Below are positions 1-9,789 of a stretch of 61,251 nt of DNA, piece after piece. The stretch spans positions 1 through 61,251 of the forward strand of contig JAJJLU010003519.1 in assembly GCA_023807065.1 (NCBI GenBank). Reading direction: 5' to 3'. The DNA comes from Isotricha intestinalis (lineage: Eukaryota; Ciliophora; Litostomatea; Vestibuliferida; Isotrichidae). Within the stretch, counting starts at the first letter, position 1, and every line of letters starts with the position of its first letter. The notes beneath the pieces were generated by a model. The model made no database searches, was not told the origin of the DNA, and was given only the letters and a program-made list of their open reading frames with translations. Made by a program: the position numbers and the translations under genes.

Positions 1-492
1 TGGATTAATTCTTGTGCTGATATTTTAGAACCTTATACTGAAAGATGTGAAGGTTCTTTTCTTGAAATTAAAGAAAGTTCTATTGTTTGGCAATATAGTG
101 ATTGTGATCAAGAATTAGGAAAAGCTTTTGCTAATGTAATTACTAATGATTTAGAAAAATTTGTTAAGAAATTAAATTTAAAAGTCGTTAATGGAAAAGG
201 ATATCTTGAAATTATTGCTCCTGGTATTCATAAAGGTTATTTTGTTTCTTCTATTGTTAAAAAAAATTTTAAAAAAAATCACATTCCTAATTTTATATTA
301 TGTGTTGGAGATGATACTACTGATGAAAAAATGTTCCATTATTTAAAATGTAAGGAAGATAATATTAAAAATTTATCTAAAGATGCTAATTTAATTTCTG
401 TTATTGTTGGGAAAAAACCTTCTGAAGCTAAATATTATGTTAATGGACCTAATGATATAAAGGATTTATTAGAAGATTTTGTCAAAGAATAA
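1..492 (+). CDS. Trehalose-6-phosphate synthase/phosphatase, C-terminal part (5' end outside window)
   Basis: The frame is open from base 1 to a TAA at 490-492, about 163 residues with no start, so the gene is cut by the window edge. The translation matches the C-terminal phosphatase (HAD-superfamily) domain of TPS/TPP proteins. EPYTERCEGSFLEIKESS followed by an SIVWQYSDCD stretch is the family's substrate-cap strand pair. The KGYFV stretch carries the conserved lysine region, and GDDTTDEKMF is HAD motif IV with the Mg2+-binding aspartates. The family dephosphorylates trehalose-6-phosphate to trehalose in the cytosol; most members carry an N-terminal glycosyltransferase-20 domain, which would lie upstream of the window. 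Whether the synthase half exists and is active cannot be judged here. Confidence 0.85.
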   Translation, partial: WINSCADILEPYTERCEGSFLEIKESSIVWQYSDCDQELGKAFANVITNDLEKFVKKLNLKVVNGKGYLEIIAPGIHKGYFVSSIVKKNFKKNHIPNFILCVGDDTTDEKMFHYLKCKEDNIKNLSKDANLISVIVGKKPSEAKYYVNGPNDIKDLLEDFVKE

Positions 493-769
493 TTATTTAA
501 AAAACATTGCTTTTTATTTTATATAATATTAATTTAAAGTAATTTAAGTTAAACTAAAAAAAAGGGTTTGAGTGTTAAAAAAATTTGAAACTACATATTC
601 TAAAGAAACTCAAGTTAATATACTAAAATTTCATCTCTTTTTGGAAAAACCTATTTTATATATTTATTATTTTTGGAAATTTTAACTCTTTTGTTGTTTC
701 TATTTTTAATTTTTTCATTAAAAAAATATAATTTAAATTTTAAAAAAATATATTCTTATTTACAAAATA

Positions 770-2491
770 TTAAAATTCATTTGATTTTATTTTTATCTTT
801 CTTTTCAAAGAATTAACTTGTTTTTCTAAATTTTGAAATCTATAAATTATATTATCTCTTTCAATTTTCTGTTCTTTTTTCATTTTTTCTAATTCTTTGG
901 TGGTATTTTCAAAATCTTTTAAAGTTTGATAATAAGTAGTAGGAAAAGAAGAATATAATTCATTACTTTCATCACTTTTAATTCTAGAATATTTACTTTT
1001 ATTTAATAATTTACTAAAATCAATTTTTTTTTTCTTAAAATTTTTTTTAGGAATAATTTCCAATTGACTTTCTTCAATAAATAAGCAATTATTAATATAT
1101 TTACATTCTCCAATATTAAAATTTTCAAAATGATAAGAAGAAGAAATATCAATTCCATAATTTAAACTATTTCTTAAATTAAAACCCCAAATTAATATAT
1201 TTTCTTCTTCAATAATAAAAGGATCACAAGGATTAGAACATAAAAATATTATTATATTTGTACCACAAGAAATAACATTATTATATAAATATTTCATAAA
1301 ATAAATTGTAGGTTCTACAGGTTGAATTTTTCTACTTAATTGAATTGAAATAAATAATATTTCCTCATATGTAAGATATGTTTCTTTATATATTTTTGGT
1401 ATTGGAGTATTTGGTGTTATAAAAGAATAATTTGAATCATTCATTTCTATAAAAGTAAATTTTGATATTTCTTGGATATCATTTAATTCTTTTAATTTCT
1501 CTAAATTATTATTTTTTGATAATATATTTAAATCTCCTGTATTATTTTGATATAAAGTTAAATTTATTATTAAATGTGATTTTCTGATTAAATCTGTAAT
1601 ACTATATTTTTCACATATTTTTTTTCTTGTTTCTTTTATTTTTTCTAATATAGCTTTATAATTCATAATTCCAAAAATTATAGTTTCATTAACGCAAACA
1701 TCTTTAAAATCTAAATAAATTTGTTCAATAGAAATAGTAACAACATAAGAAGCAGAAATACCATAAAAGCAAATCATATCTTCTTTAGATAAATTAATAT
1801 AATTTAATATAGTATTTATTGAATAAGTTAAAATTCCTTTTATTTTATTTTCTCCTAATAAAAAATATGATTTACCACTTTTTTTAGGTCCCATTATAAA
1901 TAAACATGAATTAAATCCATTAAACATTCTTTTCACTTTTGATTCTATTGTTTGTTTATATATATCTGAAATTTCATCTTGTTCATTAAATACAGAATCA
2001 AATTCATATATTTTTGATTCTTTTAATTTATTTTTATTTATATTTTCTAAATCTTTTATTGTTTTTATTTTCTTTGTTATATAATTTCCAAATAAAGGAG
2101 TTTGGGATATTATAAGTTTATTTGATTTATAATTTGAAGTGAAAGTATAATATAAAAAATGTGAAGTTAAATTTTTCTTTCTTTTTATTTTTTTAATTTC
2201 TTCTTCTTCAATTTTATTTTTATTTTTTATATTAATTGGAGTTGAACTAAAAGTTTTTGTTAAATTTGGAGTATGAGAACGGGGTTTTTTTTCTTGTGAT
2301 CTTAATCCTTTTAAATAACCTAAATTTCTATTATTAACCCATTCTTTCATTATATTTTTTTCTCTTCTTCTTTCATTAAAATTATTAATATTTAATGGTA
2401 ATTGATTATTACCTCTTAATCTAACAAATATTTCTACTTTGTCATTTTTACTTTTAAATGGATAATCTTTTGTTAATATTATATCATTCAT
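770..2491 (-). CDS. Divergent kinesin-like motor protein
   Basis: 573 residues, ATG to TAA. The N-terminus KVEIFVRLR resembles the first kinesin strand (VKVVVRVR). YEFDSVFNEQDEISDIYKQ matches the 'FDxVF...Q..vY' region, and GFNSCLFIMGPKKSGKSYFL (around residues 192-211) aligns with the motor P-loop '[20 protein letters not shown]'. It satisfies GxxxxGK[ST] but has lost the kinesin GQTGSGKT signature. SHLIINLTLYQ fits the strand after switch I, but a clean SSRSH is not visible. The DLAGSE switch II appears only as a weak FIEMNDSNY. A basic, low-complexity insertion (about residues 40-130) precedes the motor core. The last about 45 residues form a charged coiled coil. It may bind nucleotide poorly or not at all; a pseudo-motor role is an inference. 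Confidence 0.6.
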   Translation of the reverse strand: MNDIILTKDYPFKSKNDKVEIFVRLRGNNQLPLNINNFNERRREKNIMKEWVNNRNLGYLKGLRSQEKKPRSHTPNLTKTFSSTPINIKNKNKIEEEEIKKIKRKKNLTSHFLYYTFTSNYKSNKLIISQTPLFGNYITKKIKTIKDLENINKNKLKESKIYEFDSVFNEQDEISDIYKQTIESKVKRMFNGFNSCLFIMGPKKSGKSYFLLGENKIKGILTYSINTILNYINLSKEDMICFYGISASYVVTISIEQIYLDFKDVCVNETIIFGIMNYKAILEKIKETRKKICEKYSITDLIRKSHLIINLTLYQNNTGDLNILSKNNNLEKLKELNDIQEISKFTFIEMNDSNYSFITPNTPIPKIYKETYLTYEEILFISIQLSRKIQPVEPTIYFMKYLYNNVISCGTNIIIFLCSNPCDPFIIEEENILIWGFNLRNSLNYGIDISSSYHFENFNIGECKYINNCLFIEESQLEIIPKKNFKKKKIDFSKLLNKSKYSRIKSDESNELYSSFPTTYYQTLKDFENTTKELEKMKKEQKIERDNIIYRFQNLEKQVNSLKRKIKIKSNEF

Positions 2492-2754
2492 TTGATTATT
2501 TTTTATTAAAAAAAATTTTCTTTAAGAAAAATTAAAAATTTAATTTATGTTTTTAAATATATTAAATTTATTTAAATATTTTAAACGTTATCATTGCTTT
2601 ATTTTTTTTCAAATTTTAAATTAATTATTTATACTCAAAAAAAGAAAAATCTTCATTGAAAAATTAATTCTTTTTTATTTAACATATAATATTATAACTA
2701 ACTACAAAAAAATATATCTTTAAATATAATAAATTGATATATATAAAAGTATAT

Positions 2755-3543
2755 TTACTCTTTTATTTTATCATTAATATTATTTTGAATATCATTAATT
2801 TTATAAGGATGATGATTAATATGTATAGTAGTAATGTTAGTAACATTAAATACACTTTTTGTATTAGATATATTTTCATCACTAAAACTTGGAGTTTGAT
2901 CAATATAACTTACACTAGAACTACAAACTGAAGCAGTATAACCATTAAATATAAAATTATTTGGTATTTGAATTTTCTGATTTGTAAAACAATCTATATA
3001 TGGAGATAATTTTTTATTATTGTTATTTTCCTTATTTTTCATTTTTATTATTAATGTTTGAGATTTATTTTCATTTTTTGTTTTTATATTTTCTTTAGAT
3101 ATATTTATATTATTATTATTAAAATTAATATTTGAATTTGTTAATCTTTTTTCAAAGTAATATTTAGGGTTTAGAAAGTGAGTTTTGTTTGTTTTTGAAA
3201 TTTGAATTATATTTTTATCTTTAATTATACTTCTTTCTTCTTCTTTTTTTGTGTTTTCTTCTTTAAAAAATTTATTTAGAATTCTTGGATTTTTGGAAAT
3301 ATCTCTTAAATTGCTATTAAGTTGTGCTATAATTGTTAATTCTTTATAAGTAAAAAAATCTAAAATATTTTCCCAACTTTTTTTATTAATACGATAAAAA
3401 TAATCTTTTTTTTTACTTTCCACAGATATTAACACAACTGATTTTGGAAGTTCACAATTAGTACTATTATTTCTTTTAATAATTTCATTAATATTACTAT
3501 TCATATTTATATATTTACTTTTATGTTTGCAAACACATCCCAT
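2755..3543 (-). CDS. F-box-like protein with an N-terminal myristoylation/palmitoylation signal
   Basis: 262 residues, ATG to TAA. It begins MGCVCKHKSKY: Gly2 plus Cys3 and Cys5 and downstream basic residues is the classic dual acylation pattern (N-myristoyl glycine, nearby palmitoyl cysteines), so membrane attachment is likely. Residues about 54-95 (SWENILDFFTYKELTIIAQL and the following NSNLRDI) look like an F-box: hydrophobic 'iL.fft..eL..ia.lN..lr'. F-box proteins recruit substrates to SCF ubiquitin ligases through SKP1. The rest is Asn/Lys-rich and low complexity, with no recognisable substrate-binding repeat, so the target is unknown. It is convergent with its lower-coordinate neighbourhood and separated from the kinesin-like gene by about 260 bp. 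The F-box call rests on pattern only. Confidence 0.5.
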   Translation of the reverse strand: MGCVCKHKSKYINMNSNINEIIKRNNSTNCELPKSVVLISVESKKKDYFYRINKKSWENILDFFTYKELTIIAQLNSNLRDISKNPRILNKFFKEENTKKEEERSIIKDKNIIQISKTNKTHFLNPKYYFEKRLTNSNINFNNNNINISKENIKTKNENKSQTLIIKMKNKENNNNKKLSPYIDCFTNQKIQIPNNFIFNGYTASVCSSSVSYIDQTPSFSDENISNTKSVFNVTNITTIHINHHPYKINDIQNNINDKIKE

Positions 3544-3680
3544 TTTTTTATAATTGACAAAAATAAATTAAATACTTCAATAAAAACATAAATTACATAT
3601 TTAAAAAAAATTATAATATTATATAAAAAAACTTAGAAAAAAACAAAGAAAAAAACAATAAAAAAATTAATTAAAAAACA

Positions 3681-4267
3681 TTAAATTTTAAGAACATCTT
3701 TTGATTTTTCCTTCATAAGTAACTTATACTCTTCTTCAGTTAATCTAATTTTAAAAGTAACATCCTTCCATTTTTCTCCTCCACTAAAAATAAAAAAATA
3801 ATTTACTTTCCAAATTTTGAAGAAGATTTCCTAACAGTAGAATGTCTCATAGCAGAAGAACTCATTAATAATTTACTAGCTTTTCCAGGCATAGAAGATT
3901 TAATATTAGAAAAAGGATTAATAAAATTTTTTTTTACAATTTGAATTTGAGGTTCTTTATAATATTCTTTTCTAGTTATTTTATTTCCAGTTTCTAAATT
4001 AATCTTTAATAAATTTGCAAGTCTATTTCTTATTTTTTCAAAAGCTCCTATTCTTGCATCTGTTATATTTAATTGATAAAATTCATCTAATTCTATAATT
4101 CTTTGTTCTATTTCTTCTCTGAATGATAAAAAATTTTTTCGAGGATTGTCATCTTTTAATGATGAAAAACGAATCTCATTTATCATGTTTTCATATTTCG
4201 ATTCTACTGTTTCTATTTCTTGTAATAGTAAATTTATTTGATATATTTTTAAGGGAAACCATTTCAT
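3681..4267 (-). CDS. Unidentified 187-residue protein, two exons with a 23-nt intron
   Basis: Exon 1 is 4267-3807 and exon 2 is 3783-3681, joined over the intron at 3784-3806. Unspliced, the reading frame ends at a TAA inside the intron (3803-3805). Spliced, it runs SKFGNGGEKWKD and on to a TAA at 3681-3683, giving 188 codons including the stop. The N-terminal half is a predicted amphipathic/coiled helix (YQINLLLQEIETVESKYENM...). The middle is serine/basic rich (SSSAMRHSTVRKSSSKFG), and exon 2 encodes a short acidic-basic helix (RLTEEEYKLLMKEKSKD). I do not recognise a family. It is divergently transcribed from the FCP1-like gene, with only about 92 bp between the two start codons, so they probably share a promoter. 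Confidence 0.7.
3784..3806 (-). other. 23-nt spliceosomal intron
   Basis: Read on the minus strand it starts GTAAATTA and ends TTTTTAG, is almost pure A/T, and is 23 nt long. Removing it fuses two open frames and adds 33 codons beyond the premature TAA. It is not a multiple of three and contains an in-frame stop, so retention would truncate the protein. Introns of this size are known from ciliates such as Paramecium. Confidence 0.7.
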
Positions 4268-4359
4268 TTTTAATTTTTATATATAATATATATTTAAATA
4301 ATTGTCCTTTTTATTTTTTTTTGAAAATTCAAAAAAAAATAAATAAATAAAAAAACAAT

Positions 4360-5625
4360 ATGTCATATATATTTTTAAGTAAAAAAATAAATAGAAAATT
4401 ATTAAAACTGGATGAAAAAGAAGAATATAAAATAGATAAAACATTAGATAATCAAATAACAACATTAAAGTCAAATAAATTATATAATTATAAAGATTTA
4501 ATATCGAATATAACAATAAATAAAAAAGAAATAGATGAAATATCTTCAAATAAATCTATAAATAATATAAAAGAACCAATATTAGAAGAGCCAAGAGAAA
4601 ATATAGATAATAAATTTAGATATTATTGTATAAATACAATTCCCTTAGAAATAATGATGAAAAAAGTAAATAACAAAAAAATAAATATTATATTAGATAT
4701 TGATCAAACATTAATTTATGCAAAAGAAGAAAATACTTTCAATTTAAATTTAAAAGAAGAACAAACTAAAAATTCTTTTCCAATAACAGTACCAAATGAA
4801 TTTATAAAGGAAAAAGAATTTAAATTCTTTTTTGATTTTAGACCAAAATTAAAAGAATTATTAATAGGATTAAATAAATTTTGTAATTTATATGTTTGTA
4901 CTTTAGCAAGAGAAAATTATGCAAAATTAGTTTTAAATATAATAAAATTAGAAACAGGAATTGAAATTCCAATAAATAATATTGTAGCTACTAAAGAAAT
5001 AAAAGGATTTAAATTATTTGAAGGAATTGAAAAAAATAATACTTTAATATTTGATGATACTGCTAATGTTTGGATCAATGAATTAGAACATTTAATTGTT
5101 TCTAAAAAATTTGTTTCTTTTCAAGACATTGATTATAAATTTGAATTTTTATTAGATGATAATCAATTAATTAAAGATAAAATTTTCATTAAAAATTTCC
5201 AAGGACTAAATTTTCCTCTTACTTGTGAAAATAAATTTTGTGATAAATTTCAATTAGATTATATTTTACAGTTTATTGAATTATCTTATAAATTTTCTAT
5301 TTTGTTGAATAGAAATATTGTCGATTCTATTAGAATAATGAGAAAAAAAATTTTATGTAAAGTTAATCTTAATATTCAATTTTATACTCAAAGTGAAAAT
5401 TATGGTTTAATTAAAGGAATTGTTAAATTTCTTGGAGGAAATATTGAAACTGATTATCATAAAACTACTCATTATTTAATTTCTGAAAATAATACTTTAA
5501 CAAAAGATAAATTAGGTATATATAATAAATGTTATTTAATTAATGAATCTTGGTTAATTGATTCTTATTTATTATTAAGTAAAATGGATGAAAATGAACC
5601 TCAATATAAAATTATTATAAATTAA
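4360..5625 (+). CDS. FCP1-like RNA polymerase II CTD phosphatase with a BRCT domain
   Basis: 421 residues. The FCPH/NIF phosphatase domain spans about residues 95-270. ILDIDQTLIYA carries the catalytic DxDxT (Asp113 nucleophile, Asp115). FFDFRPKLKELLIGL and LYVCTLARENYA are core motifs, and NTLIFDDTANVW supplies the second metal-binding aspartate pair. The C-terminal about 80 residues form a BRCT domain (KGIVKFLGGNIETDYHKTTH, then NESWLIDSYLL with the conserved Trp). The phosphatase-BRCT order is that of FCP1, which removes phosphates from the Pol II C-terminal repeat during polymerase recycling; nuclear action is expected. It is shorter than animal and yeast FCP1. The SCP-type phosphatase at 35.1 kb belongs to the same superfamily but lacks BRCT. 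Confidence 0.85.
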   Translation: MSYIFLSKKINRKLLKLDEKEEYKIDKTLDNQITTLKSNKLYNYKDLISNITINKKEIDEISSNKSINNIKEPILEEPRENIDNKFRYYCINTIPLEIMMKKVNNKKINIILDIDQTLIYAKEENTFNLNLKEEQTKNSFPITVPNEFIKEKEFKFFFDFRPKLKELLIGLNKFCNLYVCTLARENYAKLVLNIIKLETGIEIPINNIVATKEIKGFKLFEGIEKNNTLIFDDTANVWINELEHLIVSKKFVSFQDIDYKFEFLLDDNQLIKDKIFIKNFQGLNFPLTCENKFCDKFQLDYILQFIELSYKFSILLNRNIVDSIRIMRKKILCKVNLNIQFYTQSENYGLIKGIVKFLGGNIETDYHKTTHYLISENNTLTKDKLGIYNKCYLINESWLIDSYLLLSKMDENEPQYKIIIN

Positions 5626-5790
5626 AAAAAATAATTAAAAAAATTAAAAAACAGAAAAAAATAGAAAAAAAATTTTTAAACATAATTTTAAAGAAAATAA
5701 AAAAAAAATCTAATATCAGAATATATATATAAAATACCTTCAGATATATAAATATAAAAAATATATATCTTAAGAAAAATATATATATCA

Positions 5791-6487
5791 TTAATTATCC
5801 CAATAATAAATTTTTTTCATTTTTTTAATTTTCAAAATTGCATCAGGTGAATAATAAAAATTAGTTTTAGCTTTATTTCCATGATTTTGTATAGCAACAA
5901 TATCATAAGAACTTGCAGCTTCTTCTTCAGTTTTATAATTTCCTATATATCTTTTTTTTTTATTAATCATAATTAAAACTTGCCATTGATTTCCATTTTT
6001 AGAAACACCTCTATATTTACTTCCTCTTTGTCCTTTATATTTAATATTATTTTTTTCTAAAAGTTTAAATTTTTTTGTTTCTTTATTAATTATATTATCA
6101 TTTGAAGAATTATTTGTATTTTCTTTCTGAGTTTTATCTATTAATGATAATGAATGAGGATCTGCTTTACAATAAACTATTTTCTTATTTTTCACTGTTC
6201 TTATTATTTTTCCTTCTTTTTCATTATTTATTTGAAATTCTGGAAAATTCCTCTTTTTTGTTGTAAATATTGGAGTTTGACATAAATAATTATTCTTTGA
6301 TTTTACATTTTTTTCATTTCTTTTATTTAAATTGAAATGTAATTCACTTATTAAATTATATATTTGATTTGAGAATAATTCACTTATTATAATATAATAT
6401 TTGTTTAAATTATTCAATTCTTCTTTTATTGAACTAATATTATATATTTTTTTCTTACATTATTTCATTTAATTGATTTGATTCCAT
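5791..6487 (-). CDS. AP2-domain DNA-binding protein, two exons with a 25-nt intron
   Basis: The uninterrupted frame at 5791-6433 has no ATG at its upstream end. A 25-nt GT..AG intron (6434-6458) joins it to a short first exon (6459-6487) starting MESNQLNEII. The spliced CDS is 672 nt, encoding 223 residues. Residues about 140-200 are an AP2/ERF-type domain: SKYRGVSKNGNQWQVLIMIN, then KKRYIGNYKTEEEAASSYD and the closing A.QNHG..AKTNF segment, which is the three-strand sheet plus helix that binds DNA. AP2 proteins are transcription factors in plants and apicomplexans and occur in ciliates. The N-terminal part is Asn/Lys-rich with no other domain. The start is chosen because splicing gives the only in-frame ATG. 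Confidence 0.8.
6434..6458 (-). other. 25-nt spliceosomal intron in the AP2 gene
   Basis: On the minus strand it begins GTAAG and ends ATATTAG, 25 nt long and entirely A/T apart from the splice-site bases. It falls in codon phase 2 (ATA AT | T TCA). Removing it connects an ATG-initiated 9-codon exon to the AP2 frame; without it the frame upstream runs into a TAA with no ATG. The 5' splice site GTAAG is better than that of the 23-nt intron. Confidence 0.75.
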
Positions 6488-6664
6488 TAAAATTTATAAT
6501 TTTAAACACATCAAAATTATATAAATCCAGTAAATAAAAATTACAATATTTATTTTATTAATAAAAAATAACATAATGATGTTATAAAATTAAAACATAA
6601 ATATTTCAGAAAAAAAAAATTAAAAAGAACTAAAAAAATAATTTTTAAAAAAAATAATAAAAAA

Positions 6665-7756
6665 ATGTCTTTCAATCTTCATAAAGACCATTATTTAATA
6701 GAAGTGGATGAAAGAATAAATTCATACAAAAATCAAATAGAAAAAATAAAAACAGAATTAAACTGTTTAAAAAGAGGAAATTCATTTAATAATAATTATA
6801 ACTATAATTATTCTTCTTCAATTAATCCTTGTTCTCAAAATAATAATATAATAGAAGAAAATTCCAAATTAAAAAGTTTAATTTGTTGTTATGAAGGAGA
6901 AATAAATTCTTTAAATGAAAAAATATGTAAAATTCAAAATATTTTATCAAATAAAAATAATGAAATGCAGAATCGATTATTTGAAGAAAGAAAAAATATT
7001 GAAGATGAAATTAAAAATCAACAAAGAAGATTAAATCAAAATTTATGTGATGAAAAAATAGAATTAAGTGAAAAATTATGTAATCAAAAACAAGAATTTG
7101 AAAATATGAAAAGAAATTTAGAAAGAGAAATTTGTTTAAGAGAAAATAAAATAGAAGAAATTAAAAAAGAAAATTGTATTCAAATAGAAAAAATGAAAGA
7201 AGAATTTGAAAATCAATTAAAAAATATTCAAAATGAAATGAATAATAAAAATATTGAATTAGAAAAATTAATTGAAAAATATAATAATAATTTAAAAATA
7301 ATCTCTGATTTATTTCTTTTCTTTCATCAAAATATAAAATTATTTAATAACTCAGAAATAATAAATTGTAATGGTGATGATATAAAATATGATGATAATG
7401 ATTTAAATAAAAATTTAAAATGTTCTAATTTTATTTTTAAAACATTAAATAATTTTATATGTAAAATATTGAATGATAATAAAGAAATGTTTGAATTACT
7501 TTTAAAAGATAGAAATGAACTTTTGAAAAATAAAGAAGAAAATGAACAAATTATAAATGAAAATAATTGTTTAAAAGAACAATTAAATAATTTTGCTAAT
7601 CAATTAAAAAATCAAACTCAAATAAAAACAATTAATAATGAAACTAATGATACAAATACTGTTCCTTCAATAATTGATTATGAAGGTCCAATCAATAAGT
7701 TAAAAACCAAAATAAATGACTTAGAAAAATCAATAGAAAACCAAAATTATAATTAA
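6665..7756 (+). CDS. Coiled-coil protein of unknown function
   Basis: 363 residues, ATG to TAA. Most of the protein is predicted coiled coil: residues about 15-40, 70-215 and 270-360 show heptad-like Leu/Ile/Met spacing in a strongly charged Glu/Lys/Asn background (for example KMKEEFENQLKNIQNEMNNK). A short Asn/Tyr run sits near residue 45. There is no catalytic motif, membrane segment or signal peptide. The gene ends 62 bp before the polo-like kinase start, on the same strand. Structural or cytoskeletal roles are common for such proteins, but nothing in the sequence identifies a family. Confidence 0.75.
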   Translation: MSFNLHKDHYLIEVDERINSYKNQIEKIKTELNCLKRGNSFNNNYNYNYSSSINPCSQNNNIIEENSKLKSLICCYEGEINSLNEKICKIQNILSNKNNEMQNRLFEERKNIEDEIKNQQRRLNQNLCDEKIELSEKLCNQKQEFENMKRNLEREICLRENKIEEIKKENCIQIEKMKEEFENQLKNIQNEMNNKNIELEKLIEKYNNNLKIISDLFLFFHQNIKLFNNSEIINCNGDDIKYDDNDLNKNLKCSNFIFKTLNNFICKILNDNKEMFELLLKDRNELLKNKEENEQIINENNCLKEQLNNFANQLKNQTQIKTINNETNDTNTVPSIIDYEGPINKLKTKINDLEKSIENQNYN

Positions 7757-7818
7757 TATATAAATTTATAATGTTTTTATTTAATCATAAAAAAAACATT
7801 TATTTCTAAAAAAAAAAA

Positions 7819-9789
7819 ATGAAAAATCCAAGTCCAAAAAAAATAAATTTACAAAGAAAAAACCGTTTATCTTTGAATAAATCTCAAATAATATTTGATC
7901 CCGAAACAAGACAAAGATATATAAAAGGAAAGAAATTAGGAGGAGGTGGATTTGGTGAAGTATATGAATTTATTAATATAGACACAGATATAATATATGC
8001 AGGAAAAATAATTCCAATAAAAAAAATAGAAAAAAATCCTCTATCAAATGCAGCTTTTAACAATGAAAGTAAATTTAACAAAAATTTAAATTTTGAATAT
8101 ATATGTAAATGCCATAGTATATTTAAAGATAATCAAAATGCATATTTTATATTAGATTACCATCCAAATAAAACATTAAATGAATTAATAAAAGAAAGAA
8201 ATGGTCTTTCAGAATTTGAAGTTAAATATTATGGTTATCAATTACTTTTAGCAATTCAATATTTACATAATTGTAATATAATACATAGAGATTTAAAATT
8301 AGGTAATATATTAATTAGTGATAAAATGGAAGTTAAATTATGTGATTTTGGATTAGCTATTGAAAATGGAGGTGATGGATCACAAACCACATGTGGAACA
8401 CCTAATTATATTGCTCCTGAAGTTTTAATTAGAAAAAATAATAATAATAATTATTCTTTTGAAGTTGATATTTGGTCTTTTGGTGTTATTTTATATATTC
8501 TTTTATTTAATAAAACTCCTTTTGAAGATGAAACTCAAGCAAAAACTAAATTTAATATTATTAATGTTATTTATAATTTTCCTAATAATATTCATGTTAG
8601 TGATGATGCTAAAGATATTATTATTAAAATATTTTCTAAAGAACCTTATTTAAGACCTAAAGTTGAAGAAATTAAAGCTCATCCTTTTTTCAATAATGGA
8701 AAAGGTATACCTAAATATTTACCTACTTCTACTTTAAAACATCCTCTCTCTGATAAAGAAATTGAGAATCTTATTGAAAATGCTTTAATTAACGATGAAT
8801 GCTTAGATAAGGAAGATGTAAATTTGAATAGTAATAATTTTTATAGTTCAAGAAGATTAAATTTTATGGATAATTTAAGAAAAAATTATACTACTAATAA
8901 TAATAATAATATTATTCATATTGAAAGTGAAGAAGAAAAAAGTAGTAAAGAAAAATCATTTGACAATGAAAATGAAGAAAGTGAAAAAAATAGTGAAAAT
9001 AATTCTTTCAATAATAATATAAATAATAGTAATAATGATAGTAATAATAACAATAATAATAGTAATGATAATAATAGTTTAAATTTAGAAAAAAAAGAAA
9101 AAATGAAGAAATTAATAAATGAAATTCCTCAAAAATTGGAACAAAATGAGGAAAAAAAAAATAAAAATAATGAAACAGGAGGTTTTATTGATTCAAATTT
9201 AATACCAATAGAAAAATCAAATAATTATCCAATAATAGTTGAAAAATTCATCGATTGTTCAAATAAATATGGTATAGGTTATTTATTATCAAATGGTGAT
9301 GTTGGTGTTTTTTTTAATGATGGTACAAAAATGATATTAATAAAAAATACTTATAATATTCTTTATATTAATAGAAATAATGATTATAAAGTAATTATTA
9401 AATTAAACAATGAAAATAAAAATAGTGAATTAGAAGGTAAAAGAAATATTTTACAATTATTTTATCACAATTTAATTAAGAATCATCCGAATAAAAATAG
9501 TTTTAAATATAATCCTTTATTAGATAAAAAGAGTATTTCAAGTTATGTTTTAAAATGGGTTAAAACTCCTTATGCTTCTTTTTTTCTTTTAACTTCTCAA
9601 TTAATTCAAGTTATATATAATGATAAAACTGAAATTCTTTTTTTATTACAAGATAAATCTATTCAATATATTGATAAAAAAAAGGAAAAATTTAAAGAAA
9701 TATTTGATATAAATAATCCAATTAAATATAAAAATGAAGATATGAATAAAAGAGTTGTATATGCTAAAAATATATTAAGTAAAAAATAA
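7819..9789 (+). CDS. Polo-like kinase (PLK) with two polo boxes
   Basis: 656 residues. The kinase domain spans about residues 34-292: glycine loop GGGGFGEVYEF, HRDLKLGNIL catalytic loop, DFGLA, and activation segment SQTTCGTPNYIAPE with a threonine at the position equivalent to the activating T-loop Thr of PLK1. An Asn/Ser-rich disordered linker (about 360-440) follows. Polo box 1 begins near residue 473 (VEKFIDCSNKYGIGYLLSNG, then DVGVFFNDGTKMIL). Polo box 2 lies at about 575-650 (SYVLKWVKTPYASFFLLTSQ, and near the end KRVVYAKNIL). This architecture is diagnostic for PLK1-type kinases, which control mitotic entry, spindle poles/basal bodies and cytokinesis by docking on phosphopeptides. The linker is unusually long and Asn-rich compared with animal PLK1. 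Confidence 0.92.
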   Translation: MKNPSPKKINLQRKNRLSLNKSQIIFDPETRQRYIKGKKLGGGGFGEVYEFINIDTDIIYAGKIIPIKKIEKNPLSNAAFNNESKFNKNLNFEYICKCHSIFKDNQNAYFILDYHPNKTLNELIKERNGLSEFEVKYYGYQLLLAIQYLHNCNIIHRDLKLGNILISDKMEVKLCDFGLAIENGGDGSQTTCGTPNYIAPEVLIRKNNNNNYSFEVDIWSFGVILYILLFNKTPFEDETQAKTKFNIINVIYNFPNNIHVSDDAKDIIIKIFSKEPYLRPKVEEIKAHPFFNNGKGIPKYLPTSTLKHPLSDKEIENLIENALINDECLDKEDVNLNSNNFYSSRRLNFMDNLRKNYTTNNNNNIIHIESEEEKSSKEKSFDNENEESEKNSENNSFNNNINNSNNDSNNNNNNSNDNNSLNLEKKEKMKKLINEIPQKLEQNEEKKNKNNETGGFIDSNLIPIEKSNNYPIIVEKFIDCSNKYGIGYLLSNGDVGVFFNDGTKMILIKNTYNILYINRNNDYKVIIKLNNENKNSELEGKRNILQLFYHNLIKNHPNKNSFKYNPLLDKKSISSYVLKWVKTPYASFFLLTSQLIQVIYNDKTEILFLLQDKSIQYIDKKKEKFKEIFDINNPIKYKNEDMNKRVVYAKNILSKK

